Shown here one piece after another: positions 1 through 6,312 of a DNA stretch of 44,464 bases. The position numbers and the translations under genes are program-made. Source of the DNA: Kocuria tytonicola (lineage in GTDB: Bacteria > Actinomycetota > Actinomycetes > Actinomycetales > Micrococcaceae); assembly GCF_003687455.1 (NCBI RefSeq), contig NZ_PHOA01000009.1, positions 1 to 44,464 on the forward strand. Reading direction: 5' to 3'. A model generated the notes under the pieces. The model ran no database searches and was not told the DNA's origin. It was given only the letters and a program-made list of their open reading frames with translations. Positions within the stretch are counted from its first letter, which is position 1. The number at the start of each line of letters is the position of its first letter.

Positions 1-126
1 GTACACGATGCCCTCAACCATCGTGCGCGCGTCGGAGAACTTGCGGCCCGGCTTGCCCGTCGGGCGGGGCAGCAACTGCGCGATCAGTGACCACTGGGCA
101 TCCGAGAGAACCTGAAAACGTGACAC
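1..126 (-). CDS. IS5-family transposase, N-terminal 42 residues (partial)
   Basis: A GTG start at 126 opens a frame that runs off the window edge. The visible protein carries the N-terminal hallmark of IS5-type transposases: a Leu-Ser-Asp-Ala-Gln-Trp segment, a LLPRP motif, a Gly-Arg-Lys segment and an R-x-M-V-E-G-I-V-Y ending. This is the small DNA-binding domain that precedes the DDE catalytic domain. Catalytic residues are outside the window, so it cannot be judged intact. No other gene separates it from the CTAG edge. Confidence 0.75.
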   Translation of the reverse strand, partial: MSRFQVLSDAQWSLIAQLLPRPTGKPGRKFSDARTMVEGIVY

Positions 127-172
127 GTCCTGATCGTTTCAGACCCCGCGACTAACCTTTGTCAGACACGCC
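1..172 (-). mobile_element. IS5-family insertion sequence, left part cut by window edge
   Basis: The window opens inside an insertion sequence read on the minus strand. Upstream of the transposase start, the sequence ends in a probable terminal inverted repeat (minus strand GGGCGTGTCTGACAAAGG, about 155-172). It abuts a CTAG at 173-176, a target commonly used by actinobacterial IS5 elements. The other end lies outside the window, so the repeat pair and target duplication cannot be confirmed. Confidence 0.65.
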
Positions 173-204
173 CTAGACGGGCCTGATGGTCAGCCGGTCG
201 CCGC

Positions 205-384
205 TCACACCGATGTCGGGGCCCTGTGGCAAACGTCGCGACTGCCCGGGCAGTGACTGCAAACACCACGGTGGCCCGCACGGAACCCGCATGCAGCAAC
301 TTTCTCCGAGCAGGCCATTGAGTGGTGCGGATCCTCGTTGCGACGCAGGCAGAGGAATAGCCATCGCGCGCCTGACAACGCCAT
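205..384 (-). CDS. Possible 59-residue Cys-rich small ORF (weak)
   Basis: In the 245 bases between the operon's last recognised gene (ending at 422) and the IS5 edge there is a minus-strand ATG frame of 59 codons. It holds seven cysteines, several in a C-terminal stretch with a C-S-H-C element and a final C-H-R-A-P. No convincing ribosome binding site precedes it, and the other two frames are also open over much of this stretch. It may be chance, or a remnant of a gene cut by the IS element. It is recorded because RiPP loci often hide short precursor genes. Confidence 0.15.
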   Translation of the reverse strand: MALSGARWLFLCLRRNEDPHHSMACSEKVAACGFRAGHRGVCSHCPGSRDVCHRAPTSV

Positions 385-421
385 GGCAATGAATTGGGCA
401 CTGCCAACCGCTCGGCTTCGG

Positions 422-1297
422 CTAGGAAGTTATGGGGCGCTCCGTCGCCGACTCCGCCTTGTGGGTTCGCAGGTACTGGACCAAATCGGCGGGGTGATCG
501 CAGCCGACATGGATCGTGGGCGCGATCAGCATCCGGTGTTTGGCGTGCACGACCGAACCCTCGGTCAGCTGCAGGGTGACATCGGTCATGCCTGAAGGGG
601 TCAGGGACACCGCAGGAGCACGATCGGCTTCCTGATGGATGGCGAACGACCGGGTTCTCCAGCTGAGAAATTTCTCGTGGGCGTCTACGACATCCTTGGT
701 CGCTATCGTGATTTCGCCGAGGAGCCCGCAGCGCAGCACGAGTCGTCCCTCATGGACGTAATGAGGGCGGCGTCTGAACGTCTGGTAAAAGCCAATCAGC
801 CATACTGCTCCATACAATCCCAAGAATCCCAGCAGGAGGCGGGCCCAAGCCCACGGCACGAGCCAGTGAACCACGCCGATCTCCACCAGGGAAACGGCAG
901 TCAGAGTGTAGAAAATGGGTCCCTGGCTGGCGCCATACGAGAACGTCGCAGCTCCGGTCGGTGTGTCATCCCGATGTCGCAGCGCCAACCACAGGGCGCG
1001 AAGGACGTGGAACTCGTGCCGCATTATCGCCACGACAGGCCCTGGAAGGGCCTCCCGGGCAGCGGCTGCCAGCGCTGCGCCTTTGGTTGCACCCTCACGG
1101 CGCTGCTGCCGGTACGTCCCGGCAGCAGCCATCGCGAGCACGATCGTTGCCAGGAGTAGGACGACCTCGATCGTCAGGGCTATGCGAACAGCGGATCCCA
1201 GGTCCAGAACGCCCGTCGCAACCAGCACCGCGTGCACCACGACGACGACCGGAGTCACCCATTTCAGCACCCGCATCACAGGCTGAGGGGACTTCAT
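422..1297 (-). CDS. Membrane protein with four predicted helices and a PH-like C-terminal region
   Basis: A 291-residue protein I do not recognise as a named family. There are two hydrophobic helices at about residues 12-60, a charged cytoplasmic stretch, and two more helices at about 125-170. The C-terminal half (from a R-R-P-H-Y-V-H-E-G-R-L-V-L-R segment onward) resembles the strand pattern of bacterial PH-like (YdbT/bPH2-type) domains, but this is a weak resemblance. The ATG at 1297 overlaps the stop of the protease gene by four bases (ATGA), so it is translationally coupled and ends the operon. By position it could be an immunity, export or membrane-anchoring partner of the peptide-modification genes; that role is inferred from context only. 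Confidence 0.75.
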   Translation of the reverse strand: MKSPQPVMRVLKWVTPVVVVVHAVLVATGVLDLGSAVRIALTIEVVLLLATIVLAMAAAGTYRQQRREGATKGAALAAAAREALPGPVVAIMRHEFHVLRALWLALRHRDDTPTGAATFSYGASQGPIFYTLTAVSLVEIGVVHWLVPWAWARLLLGFLGLYGAVWLIGFYQTFRRRPHYVHEGRLVLRCGLLGEITIATKDVVDAHEKFLSWRTRSFAIHQEADRAPAVSLTPSGMTDVTLQLTEGSVVHAKHRMLIAPTIHVGCDHPADLVQYLRTHKAESATERPITS

Positions 1298-2031
1298 GCC
1301 ACACCGCCCTCTCCGACTCGTCGCACCGTGACGCCTACGTTTCCATCCTCACGCTGCGGGCCCCGCCGGTCCTGTGTCACACACCGAAGGAAAGCCCCGG
1401 TCTCCGACAACTTCAAATATCGAGAATCCACCACGCCATACCCCTGGGCTCCCCACTTAGGGCCCCAGCTGTTCTTGATGATCAATCCTGCCCCGCCGCA
1501 GTTCTCCTCGGCTTGCGGCAGCAGGGGCAGATAACCGACGCACAGCACGGCGTGCAGGCCGATACGAACTTCCCCTGGCGCAGGTGCCCGTAGCCAGCCG
1601 GACCTGCTGGCGAGCATCGCCGAAGGGTAGAGGCCGATCTGGAAAGCAAAGGGGGAGCCGGTCGACAACCACGCCAAAGCCAGGTCCAGCTTCTCCTGGT
1701 TGTCGGCGTCGTGCAGATACTGTGTGGACCAGTCCAACGCTGCTGCGTCGCGTTGCGGTGGCCTTGCCTGACAGGGGCCGTTGTGGGAGACAGGGATTCC
1801 TTCCTTGCGGACTACTGCCAGACATGATGCAACTGTCAATACATGTCCGGCCGCCGTGGTTTGCGACGCCAAGCACGAGACGCACACATCCACCCGATCC
1901 TTATGGTCGCTGAGGTGCCACAGCAGCCCTGCGGCCACTGCGGCCGCGCAAAGCGGCTCCGCGCCCTGGGTGACAACCGGTCCAAAATCTCGTCCGAGAT
2001 CAATGGTTCCAACGGGAGGGACCTCGCTCAT
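1294..2031 (-). CDS. Papain-like (C1A) cysteine protease
   Basis: A 245-residue protein with the papain catalytic layout. Gln22 and Cys28 (T-Q-G-A-E-P-L-C) keep the exact six-residue spacing of the papain oxyanion Gln19 and nucleophile Cys25. His160 lies in G-L-H-A-V-L-C-V-G-Y, and Asn187 in I-I-K-N-S-W-G-P-K-W-G, the classic Asn-Ser-Trp-Gly block. There is no signal peptide or long propeptide, so it probably acts in the cytoplasm. Its start shares one base with the stop of the 88-residue gene (TGATG), and its stop overlaps the next gene by four bases. Within a YcaO/TfuA operon it is a plausible leader peptidase for a modified peptide (inference). The family call is firm; the substrate is unknown. 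Confidence 0.85.
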   Translation of the reverse strand: MSEVPPVGTIDLGRDFGPVVTQGAEPLCAAAVAAGLLWHLSDHKDRVDVCVSCLASQTTAAGHVLTVASCLAVVRKEGIPVSHNGPCQARPPQRDAAALDWSTQYLHDADNQEKLDLALAWLSTGSPFAFQIGLYPSAMLASRSGWLRAPAPGEVRIGLHAVLCVGYLPLLPQAEENCGGAGLIIKNSWGPKWGAQGYGVVDSRYLKLSETGAFLRCVTQDRRGPQREDGNVGVTVRRVGEGGVA

Positions 2032-2297
2032 CAGTTCGTGCCGTTCGCCAGGAGGCCTGACGTCTGCACCATGCTTTCGGTGCGTGTACTTGACATCTTC
2101 ACGAACCGCGCATAGCGCTGATCCGGTGGCAGTGTTGAGCCTCGGGTCTCGGCCTGCAGCACTCTTCTCTGCTTTTTAGTACGGGAGTGAATCACGCGAA
2201 CGGCTCGCTCCGCCGGCGCAATCAAGTCCCCTTCATTTGGCATCTGGTGATTTCGGCTCCCGGACTCCGCGAACGGCTCCGTCTGCGCCGCCGTCAT
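2031..2297 (-). CDS. 88-residue protein of unknown function, candidate RiPP precursor or accessory protein
   Basis: A small protein locked between tfuA and the protease by overlaps on both sides (ATGA at 2294-2297, TGATG at 2029-2033), so it is almost certainly translated. It is hydrophilic and has no cysteine, signal peptide or membrane segment. A basic stretch (S-R-T-K-K-Q-R-R) lies near residue 38. The last 21 residues are rich in Ser and Thr (M-S-S-T-R-T-E-S-M-V-Q-T-S-G-L-L-A-N-G-T-N). I do not recognise the family. The layout of a polar N-terminal part and a short Ser/Thr-rich tail would fit a leader-core precursor, but it could equally be an accessory or binding protein. It does not resemble the thioviridamide precursor. 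Confidence 0.7.
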   Translation of the reverse strand: MTAAQTEPFAESGSRNHQMPNEGDLIAPAERAVRVIHSRTKKQRRVLQAETRGSTLPPDQRYARFVKMSSTRTESMVQTSGLLANGTN

Positions 2298-2962
2298 GCC
2301 ACAACCTCACGCTCAGCCGTCAACTCACTAACCCTTCTCGCCAGAAGCAACGCGTCAGTTGCCTTTCGATCAATCGACCCCTCGAGCAGGCGGAATAGCT
2401 CCTCCGCCCGTTGGCTTTCCACTCCGTCGAAGACGAGCTGCTCGCACACGGATGCGTGCGTCCGATCAGGGAAATACATCGCCTTGGCCGTCTCAACGAT
2501 TCGTCCGCCTTCCTCTTCGGTCACCGAGCCCTGCCCGACGAGTTCGTTCACCGAGGCCCTGAAGTTGACCATCGGGGTGCAGAGCGCTCTGAGCGACTTC
2601 GGGTCGAAAGTGATGGCCACTTCGTCATCCGCATCGATGGTGCCATCGGCGTACCACTGGTAGATGGTGCCGATGCCAGTCATGCCCAGCGTGTCCAGCT
2701 CAGCTGCACGCAGTGCACCCATGCTCGATGAGCCCAGGATGGTGACGCCCCTGTTGAGCGCTGTGAGGATCTCTTTTGGGGAGATCGACATGGCGTGGAG
2801 GAATTTGCCGTCTATGATGCCGATGATGTCAGGCGAGGTGTCCTCGCGTAGTAAGACATCGATGTCTCCTCGTTCGACAGGGCCGCGGAACTCGGCCTCA
2901 GGCAGCACTTTTGTCAGCGCCTCACGGGAAATGCTGGGTCCGACGAAAATCACGGTCCTCAT
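2294..2962 (-). CDS. tfuA: TfuA-like protein (YcaO partner for thioamidation)
   Basis: A 222-residue protein matching the TfuA core. It opens with a Rossmann-like strand and loop (T-V-I-F-V-G-P-S-I-S), followed by P-V-E-R-G-D-I, then I-G-I-I-D-G-K-F, and the strongly conserved L-G-S-S-S-M-G-A-L-R-A-A-E-L near residue 95, with a G-T-I-Y-Q-W-Y segment after it. In characterised systems TfuA works with a YcaO enzyme to put sulfur into peptide backbone amides. The start at 2962 is chosen because it overlaps the YcaO stop as ATGA and begins at the conserved strand; a longer in-frame extension exists but would run back into ycaO. The gene looks intact although its partner is truncated. Confidence 0.9.
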   Translation of the reverse strand: MRTVIFVGPSISREALTKVLPEAEFRGPVERGDIDVLLREDTSPDIIGIIDGKFLHAMSISPKEILTALNRGVTILGSSSMGALRAAELDTLGMTGIGTIYQWYADGTIDADDEVAITFDPKSLRALCTPMVNFRASVNELVGQGSVTEEEGGRIVETAKAMYFPDRTHASVCEQLVFDGVESQRAEELFRLLEGSIDRKATDALLLARRVSELTAEREVVA

Positions 2963-3207
2963 CGTGCGTTCTCCCTGCTCTCTTGAACGGTGACGATTGC
3001 CTTGCCCAGGAGGGAAATGTTTTCTCTCCACACGCGCGCGGCGCGCTGTCCCAAGCGGCCACGATCGATCGCCCAAGACTCGATGCCGGGGACGATAACC
3101 CGTACGACCGACACGGGGAGCCAGCCCGGGCTGAGGTCGACGACTACCACGGAGTCGATCCCGTTACTCTGCAGACGTTCGAGCATCCAATGGAGGTCCA
3201 GCATGAC
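2959..3207 (-). pseudogene. YcaO-domain protein, C-terminal stub
   Basis: About 83 codons, readable on the minus strand from roughly 3207 to the TGA at 2959. They carry the end of a YcaO domain: a D-L-H-W-M-L-E-R-L helix, V-V-V-V-D-L-S-P, and V-R-V-I-V-P-G-I-E. The last corresponds to the conserved V-V-x-V-x-V-P-G-L-E of the family. The ATP-binding glutamates and the rest of the 350-450 residue domain are missing. Upstream the sequence runs directly into the 3'-truncated IS3 transposase gene, so the 5' part was lost by deletion. The stop overlaps tfuA by four bases, which shows ycaO and tfuA were one operon. The stub cannot be an active cyclodehydratase. Confidence 0.85.
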
Positions 3208-3794
3208 GTCGGCGACCTGAACTGGGACCCTCTGTCCGAGTGGACGATGCAGCCAGCGGCGTCGCGACGCCGGGATATCGCGTTGTCCAGGGCGTTCACC
3301 GCGAGGTGGGCCTTCATCCTGTCGCTGATCGAGTAGCCGACGATCCGGCCGGAGAACACGTCCTTGATGGCGCAGAGGTAGAGCTTGCCCTCTTCTGTCC
3401 AGTGCTCGGTGATATCGGTCAGCCAGAGTTCGTTGGTGTCCTCAGCGGAGAAGTCACGCTTCACGAGATCATCGTGGACCGGCGGCCCGGGGCGCTTCCC
3501 GTTCTTGCCGCACTTCTTGCCGAACACGGACCACCACTGATTGTCCCGGCAGATCCGCCACGCGGTCCGCTCGCACATGCGCTGGACAGCGGCCTCCGCT
3601 TCGCCGACCAGGAACCGATACCCGAACTCGGGATCATCGCGGTGGGCGTCGAACAACGCGTTCGCCCGGTAGGCCTCGACCAGCTCAGACTCGGTGACCT
3701 GTTGTTTCCGCCATCGGTAGTAGGGCTGGCGGGAGAGCTTCAGGACCCGCAGGGACACCGCGACGGGGATACCGTCGGCAGCGAGCTCATTCAC
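3208..3794 (-). pseudogene. IS3-family transposase OrfB, truncated before the third catalytic residue
   Basis: The protein has the N-terminal helix region (V-S-L-R-V-L-K-L-S-R-Q-P-Y-Y-R-W), the HTH_21-type segment (F-D-A-H-R-D-D-P-E-F-G-Y-R), and an rve integrase core. The core has the first Asp in L-W-L-T-D-I-T-E and the second in V-H-S-D-R-G-S-Q-F. It then runs into foreign sequence, so the catalytic Glu of the DDE triad and about 70 residues are absent. The GTG at 3794 overlaps the orfA stop (GTGA), and the frame is also open upstream to the slippery site, as usual for the OrfAB fusion. The enzyme should be inactive. Confidence 0.85.
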
Positions 3795-4099
3795 GAGCGG
3801 GTAGAGGATTTTCCCGGCAGGTTCGCCTGCGAGAGATACGCCGCGGCGCGGCGCAAGACCTCGTTCTCCTGCTCCAGCAGCCGGATCCGCTTACGCGCAT
3901 CACGCAGCTCGGAGGACTCCTCGCGCGACTTGCCGGGACGGTTGCCGTCGTCGATGTCGGCTTGGCGGATCCATTTATGCAGCGTCATCTCGTGAACGCC
4001 GAAGTCCTTCGCGATCTGCGCGATCGTGACGGCATCCTCACGGGACCGGGCCACACGCACGACATCGTCGCGGAACTCCTGAGGGTAGGGAGCAGGCAT
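3791..4099 (-). CDS. IS3-family transposase OrfA (HTH protein)
   Basis: A 102-residue protein starting at the ATG at 4099, the third in-frame ATG and the one that begins at the conserved M-P-A-P-Y-P-Q-E-F. It has a helix-turn-helix of the transposase_8 type (I-A-Q-I-A-K-D-F-G-V-H-E-M-T-L-H-K-W-I). A leucine-zipper coiled coil follows (R-L-L-E-Q-E-N-E-V-L-R-R-A-A-A-Y-L). In IS3 elements OrfA binds the ends and regulates transposition, and a programmed -1 frameshift joins it to OrfB. It appears full length, although the element as a whole is dead. Confidence 0.85.
   Translation of the reverse strand: MPAPYPQEFRDDVVRVARSREDAVTIAQIAKDFGVHEMTLHKWIRQADIDDGNRPGKSREESSELRDARKRIRLLEQENEVLRRAAAYLSQANLPGKSSTRS
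3809..3815 (-). other. Programmed -1 frameshift heptamer of the IS3 element
   Basis: The minus strand reads GGGAAAA here, and in the orfA frame it is split G GGA AAA, the canonical X XXY YYZ slippery pattern. A one-base backward slip after the AAA codon continues as I-L-Y-P-L-V-N-E-L in the orfB frame, giving a seamless OrfAB fusion. I did not identify a downstream pseudoknot. Confidence 0.6.
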
Positions 4100-4141
4100 A
4101 GTGCACATCCTTCCAGGCCGCCCTACGGGCAAGCCAGATCA

Positions 4142-4615
4142 GATGTCACCTATCCGTGCAGCAGCCCCCCTTGCGCCTGCGGCAGGACCGTGACGCTGGG
4201 GCCGTCCGCATCTGATCGGCTTCAGATCCGGCAGCGGGAGCTATACGGAACGACACGGTGGAAGCTGTCCTACAGTCGGCGCAACGCTGTCGAGTCAGCC
4301 AACTCGTTGCTGAAGAATCATTACGCGCGCCTGACACGAGGCAGCACCCAAGTTCGCGGCACCCACCGCACAGCGATACGGCTGGCGCTGATCATCGCAA
4401 CCGTCAACATGCACCTGCTGCGGCGACGCTACGGCTACGACCTTGCATGCCCGCCGCCGGGCACGGACACCGTGTCCCCACAGCCGATAGATCAGTCGGG
4501 GGCGCGACGCAGACGAGTCTTCAAGCGGCCCAAGAGACCATCGGGGGCTGCACCGCCAGAGTCCCCGCCGCCCTTAGGCGACGAGGAATGGGCCGTAGGC
4601 ATCCCTGGCGCCTGA
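4142..4615 (+). pseudogene. Transposase remnant, C-terminal part
   Basis: This open plus-strand stretch of about 157 codons has no start of its own. It holds a cysteine-containing zinc-ribbon-like piece (P-C-A-C-G-R-T-V-T) and then the conserved end of an actinobacterial DDE transposase: Y-G-T-T-R-W-K-L-S-Y-S-R-R-N-A-V-E, S-A-N-S-L-L-K, and a R-G-S-T-Q-V-R-G motif. The catalytic Glu of such enzymes lies in the R-R-N-x-V-E segment. The first part of the gene is absent, replaced by the IS3 left end at 4140, so it is a broken older mobile element. The family beyond 'DDE transposase' is uncertain. Confidence 0.65.
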
Positions 4616-4787
4616 ATGATGAAGAAGTAGCCGTTGCGCCCAAGGTGGCTGGCCCCTGCTCGGAGAGCCCCCGGGCAGGGGCCTATCGCTGCCATCACTG
4701 ACTACGTGGGCATCGAAACGCGCCCCTGGAAGCGTGGCGGAGTGCTCGGCAGCCGGTCCTAGCCTCAGTGCCGGGGCCTGAAACAAG

Positions 4788-4822
4788 AAACTCCCACCCG
4801 ACACGAGGTCGGATGGGAGTTT
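4788..4822 (-). terminator. Terminator downstream of tRNA-Leu
   Basis: A hairpin with arms AAACTCCCACCCGAC and GTCGGATGGGAGTTT (one mismatch) and a five-base loop. On the minus strand it is followed by CTTGTTTC, a weak T-rich tail, and it lies 40 bases beyond the mature 3' end of the tRNA-Leu gene. It most likely ends the tRNA transcript. Confidence 0.7.
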
Positions 4823-4861
4823 CGTGAAATCAAGTGTCCCACTTTCGTGAAACACCCACGG

Positions 4862-4945
4862 TGCGCGAGGGGGGAGTTGAACCCCCACGCCCTCTCGGGC
4901 ACACGGACCTGAACCGTGCGCGTCTGCCTATTCCGCCACTCGCGC
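4862..4945 (-). tRNA. tRNA-Leu (anticodon CAG)
   Basis: The minus strand begins GCGCGAGTGGCGGAATAGGC and ends CTCGCGCA. The seven-base acceptor stem (GCGCGAG with CTCGCGC) pairs perfectly. The D-arm, the long variable arm of class II tRNAs and the T-arm (GGGGGTTCAACTCCCCC) are all present. The anticodon loop reads TTCAGGT, anticodon CAG at 4909-4911. CCA is not encoded. Its 3' end faces the mobile island to the left, a classic integration site arrangement. Confidence 0.95.
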
Positions 4946-5118
4946 TCGTTGTCCCACTCGGCGTACGCCCGTGAGCAACGTCGAAAAGCCTACCCCACCC
5001 TGCCCGGGTTGGCGAATCGTGGCCTCGGAAGGCGGGGTGCGGCGCGGGACAGCGCGTCGCGGCGTGCTCGGAGCCGGGGGCGACGCCGCCCGCGACCCGG
5101 GCCGCGGCGTCGTCGCCA

Positions 5119-6033
5119 TCACATGCTGACCGTGAGCCCCGTCCACGCGATCGAGGCGCAGAGAAGCCCCGCCACCGCGTACAGTGTGAGGGGCACGAGC
5201 AGCAGGATCTCCCGTCCGGATCCGGCGTTGCCCAGCAGGGGGAGGCGCACGAACGAGCGCCGCCGGTAGAGGGAGGCGGGGAGCGGGAGGGGGAGGCGCA
5301 GCGGCCACAGCAGGTGGATGCCCTGGGTGGTCAGCAGGTCGCCGGCCATGTGCACGGCGCACCCGAGTCCCACGGCCACCACGAACCAGTGCGGATGCTC
5401 CGGGGGGTGCGCGGCCACGAACGCCCCGAGCAGGATGCCCACCACCCAGTTGGCGTGGGAGAGCCGGTCCGGGACGAAGGCCAGCACCTTGACCGCGCAC
5501 GCGATCAGCAGCACGGACAGCACCGCGGCCAGCGGCCACACCTGCCCGGGCAACGACGCCGCCGCGTCACCGACCGCCCCCGATCCCACGGACCCTGCGC
5601 CCAGCCCGCCGGACACCGCGGCACCGGTGGCCGCACCGCCTGCCGTGTCCGCCGCGGACTCCGTGCCGCTCCACCGCAGGGCGTCGCCCACCGGAACAGA
5701 GGCGCGCTGGGAGAGCTCGGCGAGCACCATGATCGCGAGCAGCCCCAGGAGGGAGTGCGTGCCCCGGCGGTGGCCGCCGGCGAGTCGGCTCAGGCCCTTG
5801 GCGAGCCAGCGCGAGACCGGGGGCAGGGACCGTGCCACGGTTCCGCCCGGGTGGTCGAGGTCCGGCAGCAGGGCGGCCCCGGCGCAGATCAGCGCGCCGG
5901 TGACCACTCCGGGATCGCCCACGGGCATGAGGCCGAGGCCCACGGGGAAGGAGGCGTCCGCGAGATCCACGGTGTAGGTGCCGGTCAGTGCCACCCACGC
6001 GGCGGCACCGCATGCGGCGTGGCTGGGGCCCAT
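5119..6033 (-). CDS. YdjM/DUF457-type membrane-bound metal-dependent hydrolase
   Basis: A 304-residue membrane protein with the DUF457 (YdjM, LexA-regulated in E. coli) layout. It begins with the conserved G-P-S-H-A-A-C-G-A-A. It has L-L-P-D-L-D-H-P, then G-G-H-R-R-G-T-H-S-L-L-G, and a late C-A-V-H-M-A-G-D. These are the His/Asp residues expected to bind metal. A Gly/Ala/Ser-rich insertion sits at about residues 125-165, and several hydrophobic segments follow. The biochemical role of the family is unclear. The ATG at 6033 is preferred over a GTG one codon upstream because it overlaps the stop of a tiny upstream frame with a good ribosome site (see 6033-6053). Confidence 0.85.
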   Translation of the reverse strand: MGPSHAACGAAAWVALTGTYTVDLADASFPVGLGLMPVGDPGVVTGALICAGAALLPDLDHPGGTVARSLPPVSRWLAKGLSRLAGGHRRGTHSLLGLLAIMVLAELSQRASVPVGDALRWSGTESAADTAGGAATGAAVSGGLGAGSVGSGAVGDAAASLPGQVWPLAAVLSVLLIACAVKVLAFVPDRLSHANWVVGILLGAFVAAHPPEHPHWFVVAVGLGCAVHMAGDLLTTQGIHLLWPLRLPLPLPASLYRRRSFVRLPLLGNAGSGREILLLVPLTLYAVAGLLCASIAWTGLTVSM

Positions 6034-6053
6034 CACGGGGCGGTCCTGAGCAT
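6033..6053 (-). promoter_or_regulatory. Six-residue upstream reading frame coupled to the DUF457 gene
   Basis: The only good ribosome binding site (minus strand GGAAAGGA) is placed for an ATG at 6053, which encodes M-L-R-T-A-P and stops at TGA 6035-6033. The stop shares its last base with the ATG of the membrane protein gene (TGATG). Translation of the main gene may therefore depend on termination-reinitiation. This is inferred from layout only. Confidence 0.3.
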
Positions 6054-6184
6054 GGGGACGGTCCTTTCCAGACCTCGGGGAAGAAGAGAATCCCCAGGTT
6101 AGGAACGGGTTCCGACCCGCATAAGCGCCGTCGGGACCGCACCCTGGGCCTGTCTGTGTGAGGGGCGACGCCGCTCGGGGACGG

Positions 6185-6214
6185 GGCCCGCCCGGTCTCC
6201 CCGCGGGGCGGGCC
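6185..6214 (-). terminator. Possible terminator downstream of the DUF218 gene
   Basis: A perfect nine-base-pair GC-only stem (GGCCCGCCC with GGGCGGGCC) and a 12-base loop, about 100 bases beyond the DUF218 stop. There is no T tract, so this is a weak call. The rest of 6037-6312 shows no gene. Confidence 0.35.
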
Positions 6215-6312
6215 GGTGCCCCCGTGGGCGGGGCACGCGTTGCGCGGCCTGCACAGTCTCCGGTGGCGACGACCCGGGGCGGGACCGCGAGGTCGAAGGG
6301 GTGCGCTTCGGT

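Larger units (their letters stand above)
3208..4140 (-). mobile_element. IS3-family element, 3' end deleted
   Basis: The element contains orfA and orfB of an IS3-family insertion sequence, read on the minus strand. The upstream end (near 4140, minus strand TGATCTGGCTTGCC) is a plausible left terminal repeat beginning with TG. The downstream end is lost: orfB stops matching after its second catalytic Asp, and the sequence continues as the ycaO stub at about 3205-3215. No right repeat or target duplication can be seen. This was therefore not a clean insertion but insertion followed by deletion, or recombination between two elements. Confidence 0.8.

Noticed and set aside
2963-3076. N-terminal extension of the TfuA-like protein to a start at 3076
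   Set aside because: It overlaps the ycaO stub, is Arg/Gly-rich without TfuA similarity, and the ATG at 2962 gives the ATGA overlap and begins at the conserved strand.
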